Below, piece by piece: positions 1-9,654 of a stretch of DNA of 43,976 bases. The DNA lies in contig JAJQCB010000125.1 of the NCBI GenBank assembly GCA_021203005.1, positions 1 through 43,976 of the forward strand. Direction: 5' to 3'. Origin of the DNA: Clostridiales bacterium (GTDB taxonomy: Bacteria > Bacillota > Clostridia > Lachnospirales > Lachnospiraceae). Positions within the stretch are counted from its first letter, which is position 1; the number at the start of each line of letters is the position of its first letter. The notes below the pieces were generated by a model. The model searched no databases. It worked only from the letters and a program-made list of their open reading frames with translations, and had not been told where the DNA came from. The position numbers and the translations under genes are program-made.

Positions 1-1
1 C

Positions 2-1012
2 ATGGCATTATTTGAATCATACGAGAGACGAATCGACCAGATTAACGCTGTTTTAAATACATATGGCATCGCATCCATCGAGGAAGCGGAGAAGATCACA
101 AAGGACGCCGGACTGGACGTTTACACGCAGATCAAAAATATCCAGCCGATCTGTTTTGAGAACGCCTGCTGGGCTTACACGGTAGGCGCTGCGATCGCGA
201 TCAAGAAAGGCTGCCGCAAGGCTTCTGATGCAGCTGCAGCGATCGGTGAGGGTCTGCAGTCCTTCTGTATCCCCGGTTCCGTGGCGGATCACCGAAAGGT
301 AGGACTGGGACACGGCAACCTCGGCAAGATGTTGCTGGAAGAGGAGACCGAGTGCTTCTGTTTCCTGGCAGGACATGAGTCCTTTGCAGCGGCGGAGGGC
401 GCCATCGGCATTGCTGAGAAGGCGAACAAAGTACGTCAGAAACCGCTTCGCGTTATCTTAAACGGTCTCGGAAAAGACGCGGCGCAGATTATCTCCCGCA
501 TCAACGGTTTTACCTATGTTGAGACAAAGTACGATTACAAAGAGGCAAAGCTGAATGTGATTTATGAAAAGCCGTATTCCACCGGACTGCGCGCGACTGT
601 AAAATGCTACGGTTCCGACGATGTGCAGGAAGGCGTGGCGATCATGCATCACGAGAACGTCGGCGTTTCCATCACCGGCAACTCCACGAACCCGACCCGT
701 TTCCAGCATCCGGTTGCAGGCACTTATAAGAAAGAGTGCATCGAGCTCGGCAAGAAATATTTCTCCGTGGCATCCGGCGGCGGCACAGGCCGTACTCTTC
801 ATCCGGACAACATGGCGGCAGGTCCGGCTTCCTATGGTATGACCGATACCCTTGGCCGTATGCATTCCGATGCGCAGTTTGCAGGTTCTTCTTCCGTTCC
901 GGCTCATGTGGAGATGATGGGTCTGATCGGCGCAGGCAATAACCCGATGGTCGGCATGACTGTTGCGGTGGCTGTCTCCGTAGAGGAAGCAGCGAAAGCC
1001 GGGAAGTTCTAA
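2..1012 (+). CDS. GGGtGRT-family protein (conserved, function unknown)
   Basis: 336-aa ORF containing the family motif SGGGTGRTLHPDN and a conserved C-terminal part. Confidence 0.85.
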   Translation: MALFESYERRIDQINAVLNTYGIASIEEAEKITKDAGLDVYTQIKNIQPICFENACWAYTVGAAIAIKKGCRKASDAAAAIGEGLQSFCIPGSVADHRKVGLGHGNLGKMLLEEETECFCFLAGHESFAAAEGAIGIAEKANKVRQKPLRVILNGLGKDAAQIISRINGFTYVETKYDYKEAKLNVIYEKPYSTGLRATVKCYGSDDVQEGVAIMHHENVGVSITGNSTNPTRFQHPVAGTYKKECIELGKKYFSVASGGGTGRTLHPDNMAAGPASYGMTDTLGRMHSDAQFAGSSSVPAHVEMMGLIGAGNNPMVGMTVAVAVSVEEAAKAGKF

Positions 1013-1046
1013 ATATACAAAATTTTTCCATATGTCAAAAACACTG

Positions 1047-1083
1047 AAAAGTGCCGCATTCTCAAGGTTTGCGGCACTTTTTT
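1047..1083 (+). terminator. Rho-independent terminator after the GGGtGRT gene
   Basis: AAAAGTGCCGCA-ttctcaaggtt-TGCGGCACTTTTTT: perfect stem followed by a T run. Confidence 0.9.
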
Positions 1084-1150
1084 CACGTTCACGGAATTGG
1101 AATGAGAAACGCCGTGAGATGCCCTGAGAAGTCGTAAAATGTGCTCTACA

Positions 1151-1202
1151 GGTAACACATAGGTAACGTACTGGTAACACGCATTGGTAACACACAGGTA
1201 AC
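1151..1202 (+). repeat. Five direct GGTAAC repeats
   Basis: GGTAAC starts at 1151, 1162, 1173, 1186 and 1197 (spacing 11, 11, 13, 11). Confidence 0.85.
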
Positions 1203-1331
1203 AAAAGTTTTCTGTGATAGTATAGGAATGTATTACGATAGAAAAGGGTTTGCTTTCTTTTCCATAAAAAGAATTGAAGATAATCTTCATACATGTTATG
1301 ATAAAAAACAGAGATATCAAATGGAAAGGAC

Positions 1332-1883
1332 GTGATTATTGTGCCATTACCAAAAGAGCAGTTTTATACTACGGATGATATTTATCATTTGCCGGATGGT
1401 CAAAGAGCAGAACTGGTTGACGGTGTAATTTATGATATGGCTCCGCCAAACAGACGGCATCAGGATATTGCGGGAGCATTGTATCGTAAAATTGCAGATT
1501 ATATTGACCGGAACAATGGCTCGTGCAGGACATATATTGCTCCGTTTGCGGTATTTCTTTTTGATGATGATAAAAATTACGTAGAACCGGATATAAGCGT
1601 TATTTGCAGCCCCAAAAAACTCACGGATCAGGGGTGTGTCGGTGCACCGGACTGGATTATAGAAGTTGTTTCACCGGGCAGTCGGCGTATGGATTATATG
1701 ATCAAGTTGTTTAAATATCGCACTGCCGGAGTCCGGGAGTATTGGATTGTGGATCCGGAGAAGAATCGTATTCTGGTATATAATTTCGAATCAGAAGAAA
1801 CAGGAGATTATAATTTTTCCGATGTGGTTGTATCAGGAATTTATCCTGATTTGAATATTGATTTTAAATTGCTTCGTTTTTAG
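1332..1883 (+). CDS. Uma2-family (DUF820) PD-(D/E)XK-type endonuclease-like protein
   Basis: ELVDGVIYDM, VEPDISVIC and DWIIEVVSPGS pattern typical of Uma2; GTG start at 1332 or 1341. Confidence 0.85.
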   Translation: MIIVPLPKEQFYTTDDIYHLPDGQRAELVDGVIYDMAPPNRRHQDIAGALYRKIADYIDRNNGSCRTYIAPFAVFLFDDDKNYVEPDISVICSPKKLTDQGCVGAPDWIIEVVSPGSRRMDYMIKLFKYRTAGVREYWIVDPEKNRILVYNFESEETGDYNFSDVVVSGIYPDLNIDFKLLRF

Positions 1884-1935
1884 AACGTTTTTGCAAATTT
1901 AAGGTCGTTAGAAAGAAAGGAGCGGTTTTTGTAAA

Positions 1936-3051
1936 ATGTCAAACGCGTTAAATCTGGATACTGTTATCCTCTCGGAGGACGGAAAAAGTATCATCATTCT
2001 CGACCAGACTCTTCTGCCGAATGAGACGAAGTATCTTTCTCTCGACAAGGCTGAGGATATCTGGGAGGCAATCTATAAGCTTCGGGTAAGAGGAGCGCCG
2101 GCCATCGGCGTGACCGGTGGTTTTGCATATTATATTCTCTCATCTCAGCTGGAAACGGATGATATGGACGAGTTTGTTGCAAAATGCACGGAGATTATGG
2201 AATATATCAATTCGTCACGGCCGACCGCAGTGAATTTAAGCTGGGCTTTAAACCGGATGCACGCGGTTCTCTTAAGTGAAAAAGACGGCAGAACGGTGGC
2301 GGAGATGAAAGAACGGTTAAAAGAGGAGTCCATCGCAATCCGCAAGGAGGACATTCAGATCAGCCGCAACATCGGCGCTTACGGATATGAGCTTCTTGAA
2401 AAACTGGGGAAGGGCGTCGGCGTAATGACCCACTGCAATGCCGGGACACTGGCGACAGCAAAGTACGGAACTGCACTGGCTCCTGTCTATATTGCATTGG
2501 AGCATGGATGGGATCCGAAAAAGGATCTGCATGTGTACTGTGACGAGACGAGACCGTTGCTGCAGGGCGCAAGACTTTCCGCCTACGAGATGCAGACTGC
2601 CGGTGTGGATACTTATGTGCAGTGCGATAACATGGCGTCCTACACGATGAAATCAGGAAAAATCGGCATTATCTTTGTAGGATGTGACCGTGTAGCAGCC
2701 AACGGTGATTTCGCGAACAAGATCGGAACCAGCGGTGTCGCTATCATAGCGAAGCATTACGGGATTCCGTTTTATGTGTGCGCGCCATCCTCCACGATTG
2801 ATATGACGCTGGAGTCCGGTGATGAGATTCACATTGAACAGCGCAAAGCGGAGGAAGTGACGGAGATGTGGTATGAGCAGCGCATGGCACCGGAGGGTGT
2901 GGGTGTTGTTAATCCGGCGTTTGACGTGACGGATCATAGTCTGGTCACCGGAATTATCACGGAAAAAGGCATCGCAACCGCGCCGTTTAAGGAATCCTTT
3001 GAAAAGATGGGAATCCGGCCGGTGGAGAAGTACGTTGACAAAAAAGCATGA
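1936..3051 (+). CDS. mtnA: S-methyl-5-thioribose-1-phosphate isomerase
   Basis: RGAPAIGVTGGFAYY, THCNAGTLAT and GCDRVAANGDFANKIGT motifs; RBS aaaggag. Confidence 0.93.
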   Translation: MSNALNLDTVILSEDGKSIIILDQTLLPNETKYLSLDKAEDIWEAIYKLRVRGAPAIGVTGGFAYYILSSQLETDDMDEFVAKCTEIMEYINSSRPTAVNLSWALNRMHAVLLSEKDGRTVAEMKERLKEESIAIRKEDIQISRNIGAYGYELLEKLGKGVGVMTHCNAGTLATAKYGTALAPVYIALEHGWDPKKDLHVYCDETRPLLQGARLSAYEMQTAGVDTYVQCDNMASYTMKSGKIGIIFVGCDRVAANGDFANKIGTSGVAIIAKHYGIPFYVCAPSSTIDMTLESGDEIHIEQRKAEEVTEMWYEQRMAPEGVGVVNPAFDVTDHSLVTGIITEKGIATAPFKESFEKMGIRPVEKYVDKKA

Positions 3052-3064
3052 TAGATACGAAAAG

Positions 3065-3102
3065 AATCCCCGGTGAGATGGATCAATCTGGCCGGGGATT
3101 CC
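3065..3102. terminator. Hairpin between convergent genes, possible terminator
   Basis: GAATCCCCGG ... CCGGGGATTC, 10-bp perfect stem between mtnA and the DUF4364 gene; modest T tract (tatttt). Confidence 0.5.
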
Positions 3103-3174
3103 GTATTTTGCAAAATATTTTATCGGTTAGATATAAACTCTCTTCAATCACGCAGAATAAGATTATTGTTTGAA

Positions 3175-3690
3175 TTACTTCATCAGAGCATCCATCAGGA
3201 GAGCATAGACTTCAGCGCTTTCCTGTTTCCAGTTTGCGCAGACAGCTTCCGCCTGCTGGCGGGTCTGAACCGCCAGGGTCAGATCAATAATCGGCGTTTC
3301 TTTTTCCTTTATCCGGCAACGGACCTGATAGCCGCTGCCGGCTGCCTTAAAGAAATCGGCGTATATGGCTGTCTCCTGTTTTAATTCGAAGCTGTGCTCC
3401 TGCAGATAGGAGAGAATATCCTCTTTGATCTCAGAGGATATTTTATCCTCAAAAAAACGAAGTGTCTGTACGCCCTCATCCGTAATGCGGTACCGTGTAT
3501 TGCTGTGGGTAGACTCCGCTGTGATCAGATCGGAGGAGAGCAGGTCTGAGAGGGTCTGCTGCACTGTAAAATAATTCGTATAATCCTTTTCCAGTATGAA
3601 ATTTGTAATCTGTGTGTTGGTCAGCGGGTATTCCACCTTATCCAGCATATACAGAATCATGATACGGTACATGGTATCCAGTTCAGCCAT
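3175..3690 (-). CDS. DUF4364 family protein
   Basis: 171-aa ORF, MAELDTMYRIMILYMLDKVEYPLTNTQITNFILEKDYTNYFTVQQ, winged-helix-like. Confidence 0.85.
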   Translation of the reverse strand: MAELDTMYRIMILYMLDKVEYPLTNTQITNFILEKDYTNYFTVQQTLSDLLSSDLITAESTHSNTRYRITDEGVQTLRFFEDKISSEIKEDILSYLQEHSFELKQETAIYADFFKAAGSGYQVRCRIKEKETPIIDLTLAVQTRQQAEAVCANWKQESAEVYALLMDALMK

Positions 3691-3713
3691 TCTGATCTCC
3701 TATCAACAATATT

Positions 3714-4868
3714 TTATTTGTTTATATTTGCCTTTACGGCAGCGGCGACCGCATCTGCCACGCGGGGGTCAAAAGCCTCCGGCAGAATATATTCGTCGTT
3801 TAATTCTTCGTCACTGATCAGTCCGGCGATAGCGTGCGCAGCGGCCAGCTTCATTTCCTCTGTAATCTGCTCGGCGCGTCCCTCCAGTGCTCCTTTAAAG
3901 ATGCCGGGGAATGCGATGACGTTGTTTACCTGATTGGGAAAGTCACTGCGCCCTGTTCCGACCACTCTGGCTCCGGCGGCTTTTGCCAGATCCGGCATGA
4001 TCTCGGGGGTCGGATTGGACATGGCAAAGATAATCGCGTCTTTATTCATGGATCTGACCATATCCTGGGATACGATGCCGGGAGCGGATACGCCGATAAA
4101 AATGTCCGCGCCGACCATGGCGTCCGCTAGGGTTCCCTTTTTATTTTCCAGGTTGGTAACCTTGCACATCTCGCGCTTGATCCAGTTTAAATTGTCATTG
4201 TCCCTGCTGACGATGCCCTTGCTGTCGCAGAGAATCGCATGCTTAAATCCGTATTTTAACAAAAGCTTCGTGATGGCGATTCCGGCGGAACCGGCGCCGT
4301 TGACCACAATGCGGCAGTCCTCTTTTTTCTTCCCGGTCACCTTTAGGGCGTTGATGATGCCGGCAAGAACAATGATGGCTGTACCGTGCTGGTCGTCGTG
4401 GAAGACCGGAATCTTCAGCATTGATTTTAAACGCTCCTCAATCTCAAAACAGCGCGGCGCGGAGATATCCTCCAGATTAATGCCGCCGAAAGTCGGAGCA
4501 ATGGCAGCTACAGTCTGCACAATCTCATCGGTATCCTGGGTATCAAGAACAATGGGAACCGCATTGACGCCGCTGAATTCTTTGAAAAGGACACATTTCC
4601 CTTCCATGACCGGCATAGCGGCAAGGGCACCGATATTTCCAAGACCAAGTACGGCACTGCCGTCTGAGACGACTGCTACCGTGTTTGCTTTCATTGTATA
4701 GGTGTAAGCGGCCTCAGGGTCTTTGGCGATTACGCGGCAGGGCTCCGCAACGCCGGGGGTGTAGGCGATGGAAAGATCTTCGCGGGTGTTGACCGGGGCT
4801 TTGGGAACTGTGTTTAATTTTCCTCCCCACTCTTTATGTAAAAGTAACGCTTTTTCATTTAAATCCAT
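3714..4868 (-). CDS. NAD(P)-dependent malic enzyme
   Basis: SIAYTPGVAEPCRVIA, FHDDQHGTAI, VVNGAGSAGIAI and AMSNPTPEI motifs. Confidence 0.95.
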   Translation of the reverse strand: MDLNEKALLLHKEWGGKLNTVPKAPVNTREDLSIAYTPGVAEPCRVIAKDPEAAYTYTMKANTVAVVSDGSAVLGLGNIGALAAMPVMEGKCVLFKEFSGVNAVPIVLDTQDTDEIVQTVAAIAPTFGGINLEDISAPRCFEIEERLKSMLKIPVFHDDQHGTAIIVLAGIINALKVTGKKKEDCRIVVNGAGSAGIAITKLLLKYGFKHAILCDSKGIVSRDNDNLNWIKREMCKVTNLENKKGTLADAMVGADIFIGVSAPGIVSQDMVRSMNKDAIIFAMSNPTPEIMPDLAKAAGARVVGTGRSDFPNQVNNVIAFPGIFKGALEGRAEQITEEMKLAAAHAIAGLISDEELNDEYILPEAFDPRVADAVAAAVKANINK

Positions 4869-4897
4869 GGTAAATAACTCCTTTCAAGATAACAGTA

Positions 4898-5128
4898 TGA
4901 TGATACCTGCGGATTGCTCCGTAAAACTCACAGCTATGCATAAGTTCGATCACGGAAATCAGAGATTTCCTATCTCACTTATTCCGCAATCCTAAAAAAA
5001 CTCGGAATCCGCTTATTTTTCCCTGAAAAGCGGTCAAAATAGCTACTTCCTCGTGTTTTGGCGGGTGCCAAAGTCATGAATCGGACCGCAAGCGCTCCAT
5101 TCATGACCTTTTCACCCTGGTATCATCA
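4898..5128 (-). mobile_element. MITE-like element, 231 bp, long copy of the TGATGATACC family
   Basis: Starts TGATGATACC and ends GGTATCATCA (10-bp perfect TIR, flanked by TA on both sides); both ends are closely related to the 53-bp copy at 31874-31926; internal IR GTCATGAAT...ATTCATGAC. Confidence 0.75.
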
Positions 5129-5188
5129 TATCATTGATAAATTCACAAATCAAGAGAATTAGGGCTATCATTTTTCGGGGGAATGTTG

Positions 5189-5194
5189 TATAAT
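5189..5194 (+). promoter_or_regulatory. Candidate -10 box for rho
   Basis: TTGTATAATGC; no strong -35 box seen. Confidence 0.5.
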
Positions 5195-5239
5195 GCTTTC
5201 AGTGAGTGTCTCAGACTGTCTCACATACGTCAATTCTTG

Positions 5240-5266
5240 GTAACTGCCGGAGCTTGGAGCAGTTAC
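5240..5266 (+). promoter_or_regulatory. rho leader hairpin
   Basis: GTAACTGC-cggagcttgga-GCAGTTAC, 8-bp perfect stem in the rho 5' UTR. Confidence 0.55.
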
Positions 5267-5328
5267 ATTTCTGACAGGAACCCCCTTAAATATATGTGAT
5301 ACACGTAAGCAATAAACTGGAGGTAGGA

Positions 5329-7125
5329 ATGAGAGAAAAATATGAAAGTCTTTCACTGGCTGTTTTGAAAGATCTTGCGAAAGCGCGCGGTATGAAGCGG
5401 ATTTCCACTTTAAAAAAGGGGGAACTGATCGAGCGTATGCTTTTACAGGACGAGCAGGATGCGCAGGCGGCGAAGGAAAAAGAAGAACAGGCAGCGGCAC
5501 AGAATGCGCAGAATCCTGAGGAAGAAAGTCGGGCAGAAGAAGAGACCGGTATGAAAAATGTCGATGATATTCCGCTCGAAGAGCAGAAACCGGAGAAAAA
5601 GAACTATGTTTCGAATGAGAAACGCTATCATGAGAAAAAGGATGGCGGTGAACAGGAGAGTGAAGAGAAAGCGCCGGATGCCGGACAGCACCAGGGTAGA
5701 AAAACGGATGCTGTGAATGAAGAACAGAGATGGTCGAAGAAAACAGGAGCAGCGGGCGGATTTCAGAGAAAAGACGGCGATCAGCGGCAGAGAATGTCCA
5801 GGGATGACAGGAGACATGCGCCGGTTCCCAGAGATGGCCGTCAGGAGGAAAGCAGGCAGAGAATGTCACGCCCGTCCGGCGGAAAAACAGAGGATTCCAC
5901 CGATGAACGTCTCCGGACAATCGACGACCGGACCGTACAGAAGATGGAGACGGAGGGAATCTCCATGGCGGATCTGGACAGCGGAGAAAAAGCCGATGGC
6001 ATTCTTGAAGTGATGCCGGACGGCTATGGATTTATCCGCTGTGAGAATTACCTTCCGGGAGACCAGGATGTGTACGTATCCCCTTCGCAGATCCGTCGAT
6101 TTAAGTTAAAAACGGGAGATATTATTTCAGGCAACAAGAGAATCCGCTCCCAGGGGGAGAAGTTCTCTGCGTTATTGTATATTTCCACGGTGAACGGCAT
6201 CAGTCCCTCCGTGGCGGCTCAGAGAACTCCGTTTGAGGATCTGACACCGATCTTCCCCAATGAACGGCTCCGGCTGGAGAGACCTGCGCAGGTGGGAACT
6301 GTGAGTTCCTCGCGGATGGCCATGCGTATTGTTGATCTGATTGCCCCGGTTGGTAAGGGGCAGCGCGGCATGATCGTGTCCCAGCCGAAAGCGGGTAAAA
6401 CAACCCTTTTAAAAGAGATTGCCACTTCTATTAAGGCGAATAACCCGGATATGCACCTGATCATTCTTCTGATTGACGAGCGCCCGGAGGAAGTGACAGA
6501 TATTAAGGAGGCGATCGAGGGGGAGAATGTGGAAGTAATCTACTCCACCTTTGATGAGCTTCCGGAGCATCACAAGCGTGTTTCTGAGATGGTGATTGAG
6601 CGGGCAAAACGTCTTGTGGAGCACAAGAAGGACGTGATGATTCTTCTGGACAGTATTACCCGACTCGCCCGGGCATACAACCTGGTGGTTCCGCCCAGCG
6701 GACGTACGCTTTCCGGCGGTCTGGATCCCGCGGCGCTGCACATGCCGAAACGGTTTTTCGGCGCGGCGAGAAACATGCGCGAGGGCGGCAGCCTGACGAT
6801 TCTTGCCACCGCTCTGGTGGATACCGGCAGCCGGATGGACGATGTTGTCTATGAGGAGTTTAAAGGCACCGGCAACATGGAGCTGATTCTCGATCGGAAG
6901 TTATCAGAAAAGCGTATTTTCCCGGCGATTGACATCGTAAAATCCGGCACCCGCAGAGAGGATCTGCTGTTGAATCACGATGAAAAGGAAGCCGTGGATA
7001 TTATGCGGAGATCATTGAATGGCATGAAAACCGATGAGGCCGTGGAATCGATTTTGCGGATGTTTTTAAAGACCAGAAGCAACCGGGAATTTATCAGTCA
7101 GGTCCGGCACAGAAAATTTTTCTGA
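5329..7125 (+). CDS. rho: Transcription termination factor Rho with long charged N-terminal insertion
   Basis: [16 protein letters not shown] (P-loop), [28 protein letters not shown] at 5329 with RBS ggaggt. Confidence 0.96.
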   Translation: MREKYESLSLAVLKDLAKARGMKRISTLKKGELIERMLLQDEQDAQAAKEKEEQAAAQNAQNPEEESRAEEETGMKNVDDIPLEEQKPEKKNYVSNEKRYHEKKDGGEQESEEKAPDAGQHQGRKTDAVNEEQRWSKKTGAAGGFQRKDGDQRQRMSRDDRRHAPVPRDGRQEESRQRMSRPSGGKTEDSTDERLRTIDDRTVQKMETEGISMADLDSGEKADGILEVMPDGYGFIRCENYLPGDQDVYVSPSQIRRFKLKTGDIISGNKRIRSQGEKFSALLYISTVNGISPSVAAQRTPFEDLTPIFPNERLRLERPAQVGTVSSSRMAMRIVDLIAPVGKGQRGMIVSQPKAGKTTLLKEIATSIKANNPDMHLIILLIDERPEEVTDIKEAIEGENVEVIYSTFDELPEHHKRVSEMVIERAKRLVEHKKDVMILLDSITRLARAYNLVVPPSGRTLSGGLDPAALHMPKRFFGAARNMREGGSLTILATALVDTGSRMDDVVYEEFKGTGNMELILDRKLSEKRIFPAIDIVKSGTRREDLLLNHDEKEAVDIMRRSLNGMKTDEAVESILRMFLKTRSNREFISQVRHRKFF

Positions 7126-7144
7126 GCTGATGTGAAAAATGATA

Positions 7145-7173
7145 TTGCATTATAAAAATCCGCGTGCTATAAT
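7145..7173 (+). promoter_or_regulatory. Sigma-A-like promoter for rpmE
   Basis: TTGCAT, 17-bp spacer, TATAAT. Confidence 0.8.
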
Positions 7174-7199
7174 ACATGCGTTGTGTATTAACAAGTTTA

Positions 7200-7232
7200 T
7201 TGTGCTTCGACAGGCCGACGGCAGAGGCACAA
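7200..7232 (+). promoter_or_regulatory. Leader hairpin upstream of rpmE, candidate L31 leader
   Basis: TTGTGC ... GCACAA between promoter and start codon. Confidence 0.4.
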
Positions 7233-7259
7233 AGAAATTTGGTATGAGAGGTGAATCAG

Positions 7260-7463
7260 ATGAGAGCAGATATACATCCGGATTATTATCAGGCGACCGT
7301 GACCTGCAACTGCGGCAACACATTTGTGACAGGTTCCACGAAGAAGGACATTCACGTTGAGATTTGTTCTAAGTGCCATCCGTTCTACACAGGCCAGCAG
7401 AAGGCTGCACAGGCCCGCGGACGTATTGATAAGTTCAATCGTAAGTACGGTCTTACAAAATAG
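7260..7463 (+). CDS. rpmE: 50S ribosomal protein L31, Cys-containing type
   Basis: [45 protein letters not shown]. Confidence 0.97.
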   Translation: MRADIHPDYYQATVTCNCGNTFVTGSTKKDIHVEICSKCHPFYTGQQKAAQARGRIDKFNRKYGLTK

Positions 7464-7606
7464 CAGGTGTATGGAAAAGCAAGCCTCCGGTCATATTTTC
7501 GGATGGCAGTTTCGTCATGGTTTTACAAGTCGAAGCTGCTATGCAGGAAGATATGGTTGGGGGCTCATTTTTACATACTTTGAGTTTTTTGAGGAGTTGT
7601 GTCTAT

Positions 7607-8578
7607 ATGAAATACTCAGGTATTGGCGGACAGTCTGTCATGGAAGGTGTCATGATGCGCAACGGAAAGAATTACGCTGTCGCCGTGAGAAAACCGGATC
7701 ATGAGATTGAAGTGAAGGTGGAAAAAAACAAGGGTTCCCTGTTCAATGAGAGATGGAATAAGGTTCCGCTGGTCAGGGGAGTCTTAAGTTTTATCGATTC
7801 TCTTGTGCTTGGCATGTCCACGCTGATGTACTCCGCCTCTTTTTTTGAGGATGAGGAGGAAGAACAGCGGGAGAAAAAGAAAGAACAGGATCCGGATAAA
7901 GCGGAAAAGAAAGAAAAAGCCCTGATGGGAGGAACGGTAGCGTTTTCAATCATACTGGCTGTGGCAATTTTTATGCTTTTGCCGTACTATCTTTCCCAGC
8001 TTTTCCAGCGCTTTGTCACGGAGAACGCTGCCGCAACGGCGATTTTTGAGGGAGTTCTCCGCCTGGTTATATTTGTGGGATACATCGTTCTGATTTCCCG
8101 GATGGAAGATATCCAGAGGGTATTTATGTACCACGGCGCGGAGCACAAATGCATCAACTGCATTGAACACGGAATGGACCTGACGGTGGAGAATGTCAGA
8201 AAAAGTTCGAAAGAGCATAAGCGCTGCGGCACCAGCTTTCTGGTGTTTGTGATGGTGCTTACGATTATTTTATACCTGTTTATCCGCGTGGATTCCCATG
8301 TGATGCGCGTGGTGATCCGCCTTTTGCTGATTCCGGTGATTGCAGGAGTTTCCTATGAGTTTCTGCGGCTCGCAGGGAGGTCTGAAAATCGCATTGTTCA
8401 GATCTTAAGTAAGCCCGGGCTCTGGATGCAGCGCCTCACCGTGCGGGAGCCGGACGACGAGATGATCGAGGTGGGTATCGCCTCGGTGGAAGCAGTATTT
8501 GACTGGAGGACTTTTGTCGTGGAAGTCCGGTGTGAAGAAAATTCTGAAAATCCAGATGTCGCTGATCAATCCGCTTGA
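7607..8578 (+). CDS. DUF1385 domain-containing membrane protein
   Basis: MKYSGIGGQSVMEGVMMR and YHGAEHKCINCIEHG motifs; located between rpmE and prmC. Confidence 0.9.
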   Translation: MKYSGIGGQSVMEGVMMRNGKNYAVAVRKPDHEIEVKVEKNKGSLFNERWNKVPLVRGVLSFIDSLVLGMSTLMYSASFFEDEEEEQREKKKEQDPDKAEKKEKALMGGTVAFSIILAVAIFMLLPYYLSQLFQRFVTENAAATAIFEGVLRLVIFVGYIVLISRMEDIQRVFMYHGAEHKCINCIEHGMDLTVENVRKSSKEHKRCGTSFLVFVMVLTIILYLFIRVDSHVMRVVIRLLLIPVIAGVSYEFLRLAGRSENRIVQILSKPGLWMQRLTVREPDDEMIEVGIASVEAVFDWRTFVVEVRCEENSENPDVADQSA

Positions 8579-8637
8579 AAATGCGGCATTTCATTCCCGG
8601 GAACGGACAGGGCTGAGACAGGCAGAACGGAGAAGTT

Positions 8638-9600
8638 ATGACATACAGGGACGCCAAAGGCAAGGCTGCCGCCAGACTGCGGGCTGCAGGCATTGAAAAT
8701 GAGGCAGCGGAAAGTGCTTTTCTGCTTGAGTATGCATGCGGCGCAGATCTGAATTTTTACCTCCTCCACCAGGCGGAGGAGATGCCGCAGGAAAAGAAAA
8801 GTCATTTTTTTCAAATAGTTGAAAAACGCTGTAAACGTATTCCGCTCCAGCATCTGACCGGTGTGCAGGAGTTTATGGGACTGCCGTTTTTTGTGAATGA
8901 GCATGTGCTGATTCCCCGCCAGGATACGGAGCTGCTGGTGGAGGAGGCTGTGAGAGTTCTGCGCGAAGAGCTGGATGATAGTATTTTTTCGTCGCCGAAT
9001 CCGGACATATCGTCAGTGTCAGGAAACTATGTACAGGAAGAATATCCGATTAGTAAACTTCAGGACTTTCATATTCTGGACCTGTGTACCGGGTCCGGAT
9101 GCATCGCAATCAGTCTGAAGTCCTTTTTCCGGCATGCATTTGTCTGCGGAACAGATATTTCCGCTGAGGCTCTTGAAATAGCAAACATAAATGCAGTGGC
9201 CAATCATACGGGAATAACTTTTATTGAGAGCGATCTCTTTTCGAAGGTTTCCGGAAAGTTCCATATGATCGTTTCCAATCCGCCCTATATTCCCAGCGCG
9301 GAGATTCCGGCACTGATGCCGGAGGTGAGGGATCATGAGCCGCATCTGGCGCTCGACGGAGATCGGGATGGACTTGCTTTTTACCGCAGAATCACAGCGG
9401 AATGTCCGGATTATCTGCTTCCTGGCGGCTATCTGCTTTTCGAGATCGGATATGACCAGGGTGAGGCGGTAGCCGCTCTGATGCGCGAAAAGGGGTTCGA
9501 GGATATTGAGGTAATACAGGATCTGGCCGGACTGGACCGCGTGGTGAGGGGAAAGCTTCCCTACAATGAGGGAATCAAAGGTCCTCATTCTCAGATTTGA
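8638..9600 (+). CDS. prmC: Peptide chain release factor N5-glutamine methyltransferase
   Basis: RQDTELLVE, ILDLCTGSGCIAISL and VSNPPYIP motifs; upstream of prfA. Confidence 0.95.
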   Translation: MTYRDAKGKAAARLRAAGIENEAAESAFLLEYACGADLNFYLLHQAEEMPQEKKSHFFQIVEKRCKRIPLQHLTGVQEFMGLPFFVNEHVLIPRQDTELLVEEAVRVLREELDDSIFSSPNPDISSVSGNYVQEEYPISKLQDFHILDLCTGSGCIAISLKSFFRHAFVCGTDISAEALEIANINAVANHTGITFIESDLFSKVSGKFHMIVSNPPYIPSAEIPALMPEVRDHEPHLALDGDRDGLAFYRRITAECPDYLLPGGYLLFEIGYDQGEAVAALMREKGFEDIEVIQDLAGLDRVVRGKLPYNEGIKGPHSQI

Positions 9601-9654
9601 TCAGTAACGAAATGAGATTATATATAGAATTGTAGATATTGAGGAGAGTTAGTT

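Noticed and set aside
458-1294. Long minus-strand ORF (278 aa) opposite the GGGtGRT gene
   Set aside because: Antisense to a well-supported gene, no RBS or recognisable domain; a shadow of codon bias. The same applies to the other antisense ORFs in the track.
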